From assembly GCA_027490225.1 (NCBI GenBank), contig JAIXYK010000062.1, positions 1 to 64,000 on the forward strand: DNA of 64,000 nucleotides. Reading direction: 5' to 3'. Source of the stretch: Bacteroidota bacterium (GTDB lineage Bacteria; Bacteroidota; Bacteroidia; M30B66). The notes beneath the pieces are model-generated. The model was not told where the DNA came from. It made no database searches and saw only the letters and a list, made by a program, of their open reading frames with translations. The number at the start of each line of letters is the position of its first letter. Positions within the stretch are counted from its first letter, which is position 1. Positions 8,453 to 19,587 of the stretch are shown here, one piece after another. The position numbers and the translations under genes are program-made.

Positions 8453-10888
8453 TTAAAAAGGATACCCAATACCGAAGTTTAAATTTATTCTTTTAGCGTC
8501 TAATTTACTAAACCTCCATCTTTCATCAATTGGAAAACTTGGGTCTCTCAACGGAATTGCGGCATCCAAACGAACAATAAAAAAATCAAAATTTAACCTC
8601 AATCCTAAACCTGCACCAATAGCAATTTCTTTATAAAATCTATCCATCTTAAATTCACCATTAGGTCTAAACGGATCAGGTTTTCTTAACCAAATATTAC
8701 CAGCATCTACAAAAAAAGCACCTTCAATCAATTTGTAAATTTTTGCCCTGTATTCTGCATTCCATTCCAATTTTATGTCACCAATTTGGTCAAAACGAAT
8801 ACCTGCAGAATCACTATAACTTCCTGGGCCCAAACTTCTCGCTATCCATGCTCTGATTCCGTTCGAACCTCCTCCAAAGAAACTTTTCACAAAAGGCATT
8901 ACTCCACTGTTTCCATATGGAAACCCTACTCCTATAATATTTCTAAATGCTAAAGAACTTGTTTTTCCTGTATAGTAATAATACCTTAAATCGGTATCAA
9001 TTCTCACATATTGAGAAAACGGCACCCCAAAAACTACATAATAGTTATCTGAATTCTGCGCTGGATTTTTAAACAAACGCCTGGAAGCTTTCAAAATATT
9101 ACCTGAGCTTTCTACATTTCCCTGAAAAAATATAAATCCTTTTGCTTTCCCAATTTTCTGATTGTTGTATATGAAACTAAATTTTGTTGCCGTAATAAGC
9201 TGACTTTTAAATGAATTCTTCAAAAACAAATTATTTGATAAATTCAATAAATCTTCAAATGTATTCCCAAGATTTACAGTAATAAAATTCACTTCAAAAG
9301 GATTCAATATATGCGTAACATATTGATTTGGTTTTGCTGTTAAGCTATAAGCAACATTAAAAATTGTACGCTGGTAATCGGGTCTTTGTTGAAAATTATA
9401 GGAAGTAATAAACTTTGTTTTTTGATTGTTCAACCCTAAAAAACGGGTTATTCTTGGAATTTTTGGTAATTGAATCGAGGCTTCAGGTCCAAAAAGAAAA
9501 GTATTAAAAGGTAAGAAGCTATTTATATTACCTACATTATCATCTACATTACTTAAAATTTGCTGAACTTCTACTGCAGCATTCAAGCGAATTTCAAATA
9601 ATTCTAATCCTTTAAAGAAGTTTTTATTTTGATAAATAAAATCACCTGCAATACCTAAGTTTCCACTTGTATTTGTGCCTTGAGCCTGAATTGTATAAGA
9701 TTGACGTTTCATAGGACTTACCTGAATCTCACAATTCAATAAATCTGAAGAATCTACATTTACAGGTTGGAACTGAATGTTTATAAATTTAAAAGCTTTA
9801 AAGTCAGCAATGCGCTGGTAAGTTTTTGCAGCTATTGATTTGTTATACAATTCATGTGGTTGAATTAAAAGTGTCTCTTTTAATACTTTTGGCTTATACG
9901 GAAGTTTTTTTGAAGTTATATAATATATGTTGTCATAAAATAAAGTATCAAAAATAACTGAGGCGTCGGTTCTTATTTGGTAATCACCTTTTATATAAAT
10001 TTCATTTATTTTAAACCTAACATGATTAGTCACAATGTTGCTATCCACAAATCCTTCAATACTTTTTACAGGATTATTGATTTCCATAGCCACGTCAACT
10101 TTACGATTGCCTACAGAAGAATCAGCCGAGTATGAAATAAAATTCTTTTGAAAAAGAAAATAACCATTATTTTTAAGCAATTCTGTTATTCTATCTCGTT
10201 CAGCATTAAACACATCAGAATTGTACTGATTTCCTGTTTTTATTAGACTTTCAGATTTAGAAGCATTAAAAATATCTTGAATAACAGGGTCTTCAATCTC
10301 AAAAATTACCTCTCCAATTGTATATGGAATGCCAACTTGAACATCAAAAAATATCTTGGCAGTTTTAAGTTTCCTTTCTAATTTAACTGAATCTGTAACT
10401 TTTGCATCAAAATACCCATTGTTTTTTAGCAATATTTCTAATTGTTTGGATGATCGGTTAATAATTGAAGTATCAACAATTACAGGAGCTTCTCCAATAT
10501 CAAGTAACCATTTATTAAAAATAAAAGGCGTTTCGTTCCGTAATTTTTTATCTTTTTGCTTTCTTTTTTCGTTCAATAACCTGCGCTTCTCAATCTTTTT
10601 GGCATATTCTTCTTGAAATTTTTCTTGGTCTACTAAATTGTATACCCATAAATGGAACTTAATAAAATTAAAAATCTTTTTATTGGGTTTTTGCTTCAAA
10701 TAGCTCAATAATTGAGCATTTGTAAGTATAGTTTTATCGCCAGTAATTTTATTTTTTTGTAATAAATACTGATTTTCTTTTAATTTTCTGGTTGAAGTAC
10801 ACTGAGAACAAAAAACAATTATGAAGAATATTCCCATAAACTTCCCCAATTTTAGGGTGTTTAATGTGAGACTTATCCTTTTTATCAT
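8453..10888 (-). CDS. tamL: TamL-type lipoprotein Omp85 (TamA-like BamA-family protein)
   Basis: A large outer-membrane protein of about 811 residues from the ATG at 10888. The N-terminus is a lipoprotein signal ending near the cysteine of FCSQCTST. It is followed by the RKLKENQYLLQKNKI-type segment seen in Bacteroidota TamL, then POTRA-like repeats, and a C-terminal beta-barrel (D15/bacterial surface antigen) ending in an aromatic strand (GIGYPF). TamL is the lipidated TamA variant that helps insert outer-membrane proteins with TamB. No tamB is adjacent. A start 30 bp further upstream is possible, but it would sit inside the divergent promoter region. Confidence 0.85.
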   Translation of the reverse strand: MIKRISLTLNTLKLGKFMGIFFIIVFCSQCTSTRKLKENQYLLQKNKITGDKTILTNAQLLSYLKQKPNKKIFNFIKFHLWVYNLVDQEKFQEEYAKKIEKRRLLNEKRKQKDKKLRNETPFIFNKWLLDIGEAPVIVDTSIINRSSKQLEILLKNNGYFDAKVTDSVKLERKLKTAKIFFDVQVGIPYTIGEVIFEIEDPVIQDIFNASKSESLIKTGNQYNSDVFNAERDRITELLKNNGYFLFQKNFISYSADSSVGNRKVDVAMEINNPVKSIEGFVDSNIVTNHVRFKINEIYIKGDYQIRTDASVIFDTLFYDNIYYITSKKLPYKPKVLKETLLIQPHELYNKSIAAKTYQRIADFKAFKFINIQFQPVNVDSSDLLNCEIQVSPMKRQSYTIQAQGTNTSGNLGIAGDFIYQNKNFFKGLELFEIRLNAAVEVQQILSNVDDNVGNINSFLPFNTFLFGPEASIQLPKIPRITRFLGLNNQKTKFITSYNFQQRPDYQRTIFNVAYSLTAKPNQYVTHILNPFEVNFITVNLGNTFEDLLNLSNNLFLKNSFKSQLITATKFSFIYNNQKIGKAKGFIFFQGNVESSGNILKASRRLFKNPAQNSDNYYVVFGVPFSQYVRIDTDLRYYYYTGKTSSLAFRNIIGVGFPYGNSGVMPFVKSFFGGGSNGIRAWIARSLGPGSYSDSAGIRFDQIGDIKLEWNAEYRAKIYKLIEGAFFVDAGNIWLRKPDPFRPNGEFKMDRFYKEIAIGAGLGLRLNFDFFIVRLDAAIPLRDPSFPIDERWRFSKLDAKRINLNFGIGYPF

Positions 10889-10901
10889 TGTTAGAATGTG
10901 G

Positions 10902-10909
10902 TACCTTTG
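10902..10909 (+). promoter_or_regulatory. Candidate -7 box (TACCTTTG) for the SpoU methyltransferase
   Basis: TACCTTTG fits TAnnTTTG, 25 bp upstream of the ATG at 10935, in the short divergent gap with tamL. Confidence 0.5.
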
Positions 10910-10934
10910 AATCTCCAAATTTAAGCGCTTTTAA

Positions 10935-11702
10935 ATGCTAAGCAAAAACAGAATCAAAGAACTTCAATCATTAAGCCAAAAGAAATTTAGAAATGCCAGT
11001 AAAACGTTTCTTGCTGAAGGAGATAAGATTGTAATTGAGTTGTTGAAAAGCGATTTTCCATGTGTCGAAATAATATGCACAGAAAAATGGTTCAACCAAA
11101 AGGGTAGGGGACTTGGCTCCCCAAAAGAGCTATTGATAACTTTAGCAGAGGAATTTCAGCTCGAAAAAATAAGCTCTTTAAGTAATCCTTCAGAAGTTAT
11201 TGCTGTTTGTGCATTTCCAGAACAAAAAAATGAAATTGAATTAAAAAATAATTTCATATTATTTATAGATGCTGTGCGCGACCCTGGTAATTTGGGAACG
11301 CTTATCAGATTGGCCGATTGGTTTGGCATTTCTCAAATAGTAGCTTCAGAAGATACAGTAGAATGGACAAATCCAAAAGTTATACAAAGTTCTATGGGCT
11401 CTTTTATAAGACTTCAACCGCAATATGTAAATCCAGTAGAATTTTTCTCTAAAGCTAAAGGAGAAATTGAAGTATTCGCAGCTGATTTATCAGGATCAAA
11501 TGTGTATGATGCGGAATTGAGTAATAAAGGTATCTTAATTGTTAGCAGCGAATCTCATGGATTAAGCAGTAATCTTGAAGCTTTTGTAAATCAAAAAATT
11601 CATATTCCCAAATTCTCAGAAAATATTTCAGCAGCAGAATCCTTAAATGTAGCTACTGCGACAGCAATATTACTATCTGAATTTAAAAGAAGAAAATTTT
11701 AG
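10935..11702 (+). CDS. TrmH/SpoU-family RNA 2'-O-methyltransferase
   Basis: A 255-residue SPOUT methyltransferase. The N-terminal about 100 residues form the SpoU substrate-binding domain. The C-terminal knotted domain carries motif 1 (DPGNLGTLIRLADW), motif 2 (the SSESHGLS region) and motif 3 (AAESLNVATATAI), which bind S-adenosylmethionine. It methylates rRNA or tRNA ribose; the target base is not predictable. It is divergent from tamL with a 46-bp gap from the chosen tamL start, an arrangement I recall from other Bacteroidota. A decayed copy of its last codons lies at about 12447-12536 because of the neighbouring tandem duplication. Confidence 0.85.
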   Translation: MLSKNRIKELQSLSQKKFRNASKTFLAEGDKIVIELLKSDFPCVEIICTEKWFNQKGRGLGSPKELLITLAEEFQLEKISSLSNPSEVIAVCAFPEQKNEIELKNNFILFIDAVRDPGNLGTLIRLADWFGISQIVASEDTVEWTNPKVIQSSMGSFIRLQPQYVNPVEFFSKAKGEIEVFAADLSGSNVYDAELSNKGILIVSSESHGLSSNLEAFVNQKIHIPKFSENISAAESLNVATATAILLSEFKRRKF

Positions 11703-11734
11703 TAGAAGTAAAAACAATTCTTATTGATATTTCA

Positions 11735-11742
11735 TATTTTCG
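11735..11742 (+). promoter_or_regulatory. Candidate -7 box (TATTTTCG) of EGF lipoprotein copy 1
   Basis: One mismatch to TAnnTTTG, 14 bp before the ATG. The same sequence is kept in front of the duplicate gene, so both copies carry the same promoter-proximal DNA. Confidence 0.35.
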
Positions 11743-11755
11743 CAAAAAATAATTT

Positions 11756-12409
11756 ATGCGATATTTAATTCGAGCAATAATTGTATTATTCTCAGTTTCA
11801 GCCTTAGTTTCTTGCAATAAAAGTGATTGTGGCCCACAAGAATGCCTAAATAATGGTGTATGTGAAAAAGGAATTTGTGAATGTCCTGAAGGATTTGATG
11901 GGTTGTATTGTGAGTTAACTCCCTGCGATAAAATTAAATGTTACAATGGTGCTACTTGCAATAATGGAGCGTGCGAATGCCCTCCAGGATTCGAAGGGGT
12001 GGATTGTAGTATTGCAAATACTCCAGCTACAGTGGCCTTAACAAAAGTTGTTATCACCCAGTTTCCAACAAATAGCAGCGACACTCCAGATATTTTTATT
12101 CAAATAATTAGAGCCGTTTCAGGCTCGCAATTGCTTTTTACAAATGTAAACAGTAAAATTAACAATGCTGATAATTCAATTGATCACACATTTATTGTAA
12201 CACCAAACATTGTAAAAACAAATTTAACCCAATTTGGTGAAGCTCACTTTGTAAAGTTATATGATTACAATGCTCCTGGAGGCAGCTATAATGATTTAAT
12301 AGCGGAAGCATCTTTTGTTTTTTGGGAACAAAACCGAGGTTTACCCGAAAAAATTGATATTTATGGATTTAACTTTATCGCAAGTGTGTATTTTTCATAC
12401 ACTTTTTAA
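11756..12409 (+). CDS. EGF-like domain lipoprotein, copy 1
   Basis: A 217-residue lipoprotein: signal peptide with lipobox ALVSC (Cys20), then two EGF-like modules (about 25-53 and 57-86) whose cysteines follow the C-x-NGxC-x-C-x-C-x8-C pattern. A C-terminal beta-rich domain of about 130 residues follows, which I do not recognise. The first 54 residues are nearly identical to the next gene (A7T and V14I only), whereas the C-terminal domain is strongly diverged. It is probably a surface or periplasmic adhesive or binding protein; the ligand is unknown. Confidence 0.8.
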   Translation: MRYLIRAIIVLFSVSALVSCNKSDCGPQECLNNGVCEKGICECPEGFDGLYCELTPCDKIKCYNGATCNNGACECPPGFEGVDCSIANTPATVALTKVVITQFPTNSSDTPDIFIQIIRAVSGSQLLFTNVNSKINNADNSIDHTFIVTPNIVKTNLTQFGEAHFVKLYDYNAPGGSYNDLIAEASFVFWEQNRGLPEKIDIYGFNFIASVYFSYTF

Positions 12410-12446
12410 TGCTATTCAAAGCATTTATTAGGTTACATTCTTAAAA

Positions 12447-12536
12447 CGTTTATTCTCGGTGAATTCATAATCAGAATCCTTAAATTTAACTATTACTGCA
12501 GCCTTTTACTTTCTGAATTTAAAAGAAGAAAATTAA
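12447..12536 (+). pseudogene. Remnant of the SpoU methyltransferase 3' end
   Basis: The DNA before the second EGF gene aligns with the last codons of the methyltransferase gene (about 11612-11702). Shared blocks include CAGAATCCTTAAAT (11635-11648 and 12473-12486) and CTGAATTTAAAAGAAGAAAA. The copy has indels and substitutions and no long frame. It marks the left part of a tandem duplication that included the tail of the upstream gene. Confidence 0.75.
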
Positions 12537-12590
12537 ATAGAAGTAAAAATAATTCTTATCGATATTTCATATTTTCGCAAAAAATAATTT

Positions 12591-13235
12591 ATGCGATATT
12601 TAATTCGAACAATAATTGTATTATTTTCAATTTCAGCCTTAGTTTCATGTAATAAAAGCGATTGTGGCCCGCAAGAATGCCTAAATAATGGTGTATGTGA
12701 AAAAGGAATTTGTGAATGTCCTGAAGGGTTTGATGGGTTGTATTGTGAATTAGATGCTTGTGCAAGCGCAAATTGCCAAAATGGTGCAACTTGTAATAAT
12801 GGTGTTTGTGATTGTCCTCCTGGTTTTGAAGGAACCAATTGCAACACTGTAATTGTTCCTAATTCCGTTAAGATTACTAAAGTTGTAATTACCAATGTGC
12901 CTGTAAACCCGAGTTCAGATGCCTATGATATTATGATAAATATAAAAAATGAAAATCAATTTAGTGTCTACTCAAGTTCAGAAATAAAAATGAACACAAA
13001 TAATTCTCAGGATTACACTTATGTTTTTTCTCCTGCATTTGTTATTTATGGTACTGATATTTATCAAAATTATAGATTGGAACTTTTTGATTATGATCCT
13101 CCTGTAATTTCTTATAATGATTTTATTACAAGCGTTTATTTTAATGTTTTCAGCAGCGCTGGAGGTTTACCAACTTTTGTTACTGCAACTTATAACGACT
13201 TACAAGCTGAAATTTACTTAGAATATACATTTTAG
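12591..13235 (+). CDS. EGF-like domain lipoprotein, copy 2
   Basis: A 214-residue paralogue of the preceding gene with the same layout: lipobox ALVSC (Cys20), two EGF-like modules and a C-terminal beta-rich domain. Across the first 162 coding bases the two genes differ at only about nine positions, and about 75 bp upstream are also nearly identical. The second EGF module and the C-terminal domain diverge strongly. This suggests duplication followed by diversification of the distal, probably ligand-facing, part, or gene conversion of the 5' ends. Confidence 0.8.
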   Translation: MRYLIRTIIVLFSISALVSCNKSDCGPQECLNNGVCEKGICECPEGFDGLYCELDACASANCQNGATCNNGVCDCPPGFEGTNCNTVIVPNSVKITKVVITNVPVNPSSDAYDIMINIKNENQFSVYSSSEIKMNTNNSQDYTYVFSPAFVIYGTDIYQNYRLELFDYDPPVISYNDFITSVYFNVFSSAGGLPTFVTATYNDLQAEIYLEYTF

Positions 13236-13352
13236 TTATAACGATTGTTTTAACAGATTTTCGTCATTTTAACATTTAATTTACCTTTCGCCTAAGAATA
13301 TGGAGATTTCTGTATTGCTTAGCAATTTGGTTAAATTGTATTGTTATTTTAA

Positions 13353-15497
<2,145 letters not shown>

Positions 15498-15576
15498 ACC
15501 TAAGAATTCGTGTTTTTAACTGAATGATATTAAACTCTATATTTGTTATATAATTAATATTATGTTAAATTGTAAC

Positions 15577-15604
15577 ATCCAAGAAAAGAGGCTACTAACC
15601 TCTT
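15577..15604 (-). terminator. Likely terminator of the gyrA-TPR operon
   Basis: On the minus strand AAGAGG-TTAGTAG-CCTCTT is followed by TTCTT. The hairpin begins 10 bp after the stop of the TPR gene. Confidence 0.55.
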
Positions 15605-15613
15605 AACCTTGTT

Positions 15614-16777
15614 TTATGGTTCTAATCTCTTCTTTACCTCATTATATTTATCAGTCATATTTAGTCGACTGTAAATTTGTTTTAAAGTTTTAAGAAGCGG
15701 CACAACATCTTGACTATCTGCTGGAGCCAATTCTAAAGCCTTTTCTAAATTTGGTAAAGCCAAGTTAAATTCAATTTCTGCAAGTTTATTGATTGCATCA
15801 TACTTTTTCGTGTCTTTTTCAGCATTTGCTTTATCAATTAATGCTTTTCCTGCATTGTTATACAAAGCACCGAGGTTAAAATACGCTTCCCAATAATCAG
15901 TTTTTAATTCAATTGCCTTTTTGTAAGCAGCAATTGCTTGTTCTCTTTTACCTAAGTCTTCGTATACAGTTCCTGCAGCATAAGGAAGCAAGTGATTTTT
16001 AGGGTCTTTTTCAATTGCTAGACCTAATAATTTTTCAGCTTCAGCTGCATTGCCTCGAGACAAATAATAATTAATCTCTTCTGTCAATAGACGCTGGTCG
16101 TTAGGAAAAGCAACTCTTGCTTCTGCCAAAAACTTTATGGCCGCAGTTGTGTCACCTTTTTGTTGGTATACTTTGTACAAGGAAATGTATTTATTGCCAT
16201 CTTTTTCTTTTCCAAAACCAATCAATTTGGTGAGATATTCCTGTGCCTTGTCTAAATTTTTACCTCTAATTGCTGCAATACTTGAATTTTCAATTGCGCT
16301 GGTGTCCACTTTTCCATTTTTAGCTGATAATGCTGTTGTTTCTTCGAACATGCTAAGTGCAGTATTAAAGTCATTCTTGTTGAACGCCTCAATTCCTAAG
16401 TTTCTATAACCAGCAAGCGCATTTGAAAAACAATCCCCTGCAAACTCATATTTAGGGTCCAATTCAAACGCTTTTTTGTAGGATTCAACTGCTACTAGTA
16501 AAGGATTTTGACCACTCTCTGTGAAGATAGAATTTTTACTTAAGTTCATTTCCCAGTAAACATTTCCTTTGTAATACCATGTTTTAGGTTTACCGCTTGT
16601 GCTCTCACTAGCAGAAGCTTCGTCAATAAACTTTTTGGCATTCATTAATACCTCAATATCCGATTTGTCCCTTTTGTACATTTCTAATGAATTGTACGCG
16701 CTAACTACTTTACTTTGTTGTCCTTGCACATTTAAGCTGAGTGCAGCAACAAAAACTACGGTTGCTAATTTATTCAT
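15614..16777 (-). CDS. Exported tetratricopeptide repeat protein
   Basis: A 387-residue protein with a signal peptide (about 1-20) and a series of TPR helix pairs through most of its length. The clearest are around residues 235-310 (AAEAEKLLGLAIEKDPKN, then EQAIAAYKKAIELKTDYWEAYFNLG). TPRs act as protein-protein scaffolds; this one should lie in the periplasm. It begins 12 bp after the gyrA stop and is probably co-transcribed with gyrA. No enzymatic motif was seen. Confidence 0.85.
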   Translation of the reverse strand: MNKLATVVFVAALSLNVQGQQSKVVSAYNSLEMYKRDKSDIEVLMNAKKFIDEASASESTSGKPKTWYYKGNVYWEMNLSKNSIFTESGQNPLLVAVESYKKAFELDPKYEFAGDCFSNALAGYRNLGIEAFNKNDFNTALSMFEETTALSAKNGKVDTSAIENSSIAAIRGKNLDKAQEYLTKLIGFGKEKDGNKYISLYKVYQQKGDTTAAIKFLAEARVAFPNDQRLLTEEINYYLSRGNAAEAEKLLGLAIEKDPKNHLLPYAAGTVYEDLGKREQAIAAYKKAIELKTDYWEAYFNLGALYNNAGKALIDKANAEKDTKKYDAINKLAEIEFNLALPNLEKALELAPADSQDVVPLLKTLKQIYSRLNMTDKYNEVKKRLEP

Positions 16778-16789
16778 GTGTTTCTATTT

Positions 16790-19345
16790 TTAGTCCTGAG
16801 TTGGTTCTGTTGGTTCAGTGGTTTCAGTTGAGTCAGTAATATCAGTTGATTCAGAAGCAGTTCCTTCAATAATTTCGCCAGTGCTTCCCTCCTCTTCCTC
16901 CTCCTCTTCCTTTGTTACTTTTGTAACAGCAGCAATACTTTCAGAGCCTTTTAGGTTGATCAATTTAACTCCTTGTGTATTTCTACCCATTACCCTTAAA
17001 TCTTCTATTGGAGTTCTAATTGCAACACCTGATCTAGTAATAATCATCAAATCCTCATCATCTTTCACTCCTAAAATAGCTATTAAAGCACCTGTTTTCT
17101 CAGTAATGTTAATCGTTTTAACACCTTTTCCACCTCTATTTGTAATGCGGTATTCTTCAATTTCTGAACGTTTTCCAAAACCTTTTTCTGAAACAACTAG
17201 AATCTGCGTATTTAAATCTTCTGCGCATACCATTCCAACCACTTCGTCATTCTCATTCGCCAAAGTCACCCCCCTTACGCCTGCTGCATTTCTTCCCATT
17301 CCTCTTACTTTACTTTCAGGGAAACGAATTGCTCTTCCTGATTTCAACGCCATCATTATTTCGCACTTATCATTTGTAAGTCTAGCTTCCAATAAAGATT
17401 CACCTTCTCTCACAGTAATGGCATTAATTCCATTCACCCTTGGTCTAGAGTACGCTTCTAACAATGTTTTCTTAATGGTACCTTTATTTGTACACATTAT
17501 AATGTAATGATTGTTGATGTATTCTTCATTAGAAAGACTCGTAACATTTACATATGCTACCACTTTATCATCTGGAGGAATATTCACCAAATTTTGAATC
17601 GCTCTACCTTTAGAAGTTTTCGTGCCTTCAGGAACTTCAAAAGCGCGCATCCAGAAACATCTTCCAGCGCGGGTAAAGAACAAGAGATAATTATGGGTTG
17701 TTGCCATAAATAAATGCTCTAAGAAATCTTCATCGCGCGTATTTGAACCCATTGAACCTTTTCCTCCTCTTTTCTGGGTGCGGTATTCATTAAGGTTTGT
17801 TCTTTTGATGTATCCCATATGAGAAACGGTAATCACACAAGGTTCATCTGCAATGATGTCTTCCATGCGCATATCTTCTGCAGAGTAAACAATTACAGAG
17901 CGTCTCTCATCTCCGTATTTATCTCTAATTTCTGCTAATTCCGTTTTTATAATAGACATTCTTAAATCTTCGTTCGCAAGAATTTCTTTTAAGTGTTCGA
18001 TGGTTTTCATCAACTCATCAAATTCCTCACGAATTTTATCTCTTTCTAGTCCAGTTAAACGCTGAAGTGTTAAGTTTAATATGGCTCTTGATTGAATTTC
18101 TGACAATTCAAAAGTTTCCATTAATCCTACACGCGCATCATCTGGTGTTCTAGAAGCCCTTATCAAAGCAATAACTGCATCTAAATGATCTAATGCGATT
18201 AAATATCCTTGTAAAATATGAGCTCTTTTCTCTGCCTGGTCTAAATCAAATTGTGTTCGGCGAATTACTACTTCATGTCGATGTTCAACGTAATAAGCAA
18301 TTAGTTGCTTAATATTTAATAACTCGGGTTTCCCGTGATTAAGGGCAATATTATTAACTGAGAATGAAGACTGTAGTTGTGTATACTTAAATAAATTATT
18401 TAAAACTACATTCGTAATTGCATCGCGTTTTAGTTCATACACGATGCGCATTCCATCGCGATCCGATTCATCACGAATATCGCTGATTCCTTCAATTTTC
18501 TTATCATTAATAAGGTCTGCAGTTTTCTTAATCATTTCTGCCTTGTTTACCATATAAGGTATTTCAGAAACAATAATACGCTCTCTGCCTGTGTCAGCTT
18601 GTTCTACAGAAGTTTTAGCACGCATCACTACGCGGCCTCTTCCTGTTTCAAAAGCTTCTTTTACGCCTTCGTAGCCATATATAATACCTCCAGTTGGAAA
18701 ATCTGGAGCTTTTACATGCTGCATAATTTCAGCAATGCTTATTTCTCTATTATCTATGTATGCAATGGTGGCATTGATTACCTCAGTTAAATTATGAGGA
18801 GGCATATTTGTAGCCATACCAACAGCAATTCCAGAAGCTCCGTTTATTAAAAGGTTTGGAATTCTTGCAGGTAAAACTGTAGGTTCTTCTAATGAATCAT
18901 CGAAATTGAGTCTGAAATCGACAGTATTTTTATCGATATCTGCCAACATTTCTTCAGCTATCCTTTTTAAACGCGCTTCAGTATAACGCATTGCAGCTGG
19001 ACTGTCGCCATCAACTGAACCAAAATTACCTTGACCGTCAACTAAAGTATACCTTAAACTCCACTCTTGCGCCATACGCACCATAGCGTCGTAAACAGAT
19101 GTATCGCCATGTGGATGATACTTTCCCAAAACTTCACCAACAATACGTGCTGATTTCTTATGCGGCCTATTTGCAGCCACACCTAATTCCTGCATTCCAA
19201 AGAGTACTCTTCTATGAACGGGCTTCAATCCATCTCTTACATCTGGTAAAGCACGTGACACAATTACCGACATAGAATAGTCGATATATGCAGTCTTCAT
19301 TTCGTCTTCGATATTAATCGGAATAATTTTTTCTCCTTCTGCCAT
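16790..19345 (-). CDS. gyrA: DNA gyrase subunit A
   Basis: An 851-residue type IIA topoisomerase breakage-reunion subunit. The catalytic tyrosine is Tyr121 (MRYTEARL). The quinolone-determining region reads [17 protein letters not shown], with Thr82 at the E. coli Ser83 position and Asp86 at the Asp87 position. The GyrA box QKRGGKG is present, marking gyrase rather than topo IV, followed by the six-blade C-terminal pinwheel. The last about 40 residues are an acidic Glu-run and Thr/Ser/Glu tail. With GyrB (outside the window) it introduces negative supercoils. The TPR gene follows in the same unit. Confidence 0.97.
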   Translation of the reverse strand: MAEGEKIIPINIEDEMKTAYIDYSMSVIVSRALPDVRDGLKPVHRRVLFGMQELGVAANRPHKKSARIVGEVLGKYHPHGDTSVYDAMVRMAQEWSLRYTLVDGQGNFGSVDGDSPAAMRYTEARLKRIAEEMLADIDKNTVDFRLNFDDSLEEPTVLPARIPNLLINGASGIAVGMATNMPPHNLTEVINATIAYIDNREISIAEIMQHVKAPDFPTGGIIYGYEGVKEAFETGRGRVVMRAKTSVEQADTGRERIIVSEIPYMVNKAEMIKKTADLINDKKIEGISDIRDESDRDGMRIVYELKRDAITNVVLNNLFKYTQLQSSFSVNNIALNHGKPELLNIKQLIAYYVEHRHEVVIRRTQFDLDQAEKRAHILQGYLIALDHLDAVIALIRASRTPDDARVGLMETFELSEIQSRAILNLTLQRLTGLERDKIREEFDELMKTIEHLKEILANEDLRMSIIKTELAEIRDKYGDERRSVIVYSAEDMRMEDIIADEPCVITVSHMGYIKRTNLNEYRTQKRGGKGSMGSNTRDEDFLEHLFMATTHNYLLFFTRAGRCFWMRAFEVPEGTKTSKGRAIQNLVNIPPDDKVVAYVNVTSLSNEEYINNHYIIMCTNKGTIKKTLLEAYSRPRVNGINAITVREGESLLEARLTNDKCEIMMALKSGRAIRFPESKVRGMGRNAAGVRGVTLANENDEVVGMVCAEDLNTQILVVSEKGFGKRSEIEEYRITNRGGKGVKTINITEKTGALIAILGVKDDEDLMIITRSGVAIRTPIEDLRVMGRNTQGVKLINLKGSESIAAVTKVTKEEEEEEEGSTGEIIEGTASESTDITDSTETTEPTEPTQD

Positions 19346-19513
19346 AATTTCAGTTAAACACTTAGTGTATGATAGTTGTTATGCTATCGTAAAATTTTAA
19401 AGGTGCGAAGATAAAGAAATGGTTCTTTTAACCTTAATTTTAGATGAACTTGTATTAACATTTTTCTGTTTGTAATTAACAATTTAAAATGAATGTTTGC
19501 ATTACAATGAGAA

Positions 19514-19557
19514 TAAATTTGTAACCACAGTTCAAATAAAGAAGTTTACTATATTTG
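19514..19557 (+). promoter_or_regulatory. Two candidate -7 boxes upstream of clpC
   Basis: TAAATTTG at 19514-19521 and TATATTTG at 19550-19557 both fit TAnnTTTG. They lie 66 and 30 bp before the ATG. No convincing -33 TTG was seen for either. This could indicate two start points. Confidence 0.45.
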
Positions 19558-19587
19558 AAATAACCAATGCAATAACTACCGAAAGCC

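Noticed and set aside
12533-12895. 120-codon open frame on the minus strand
   Set aside because: Antisense to the EGF lipoprotein gene, which has a signal peptide, cysteine pattern and a paralogue.
16818-17507. 229-codon open frame on the plus strand
   Set aside because: Antisense to the conserved gyrA coding region; its length comes from gyrA codon composition and it shows no recognisable domain.
19346-19420. GATAG / CTATC inverted repeat and TATCTTCG near the gyrA start
   Set aside because: Arms of only five bases and a mismatch in the -7 box; too weak to call as operator or promoter.
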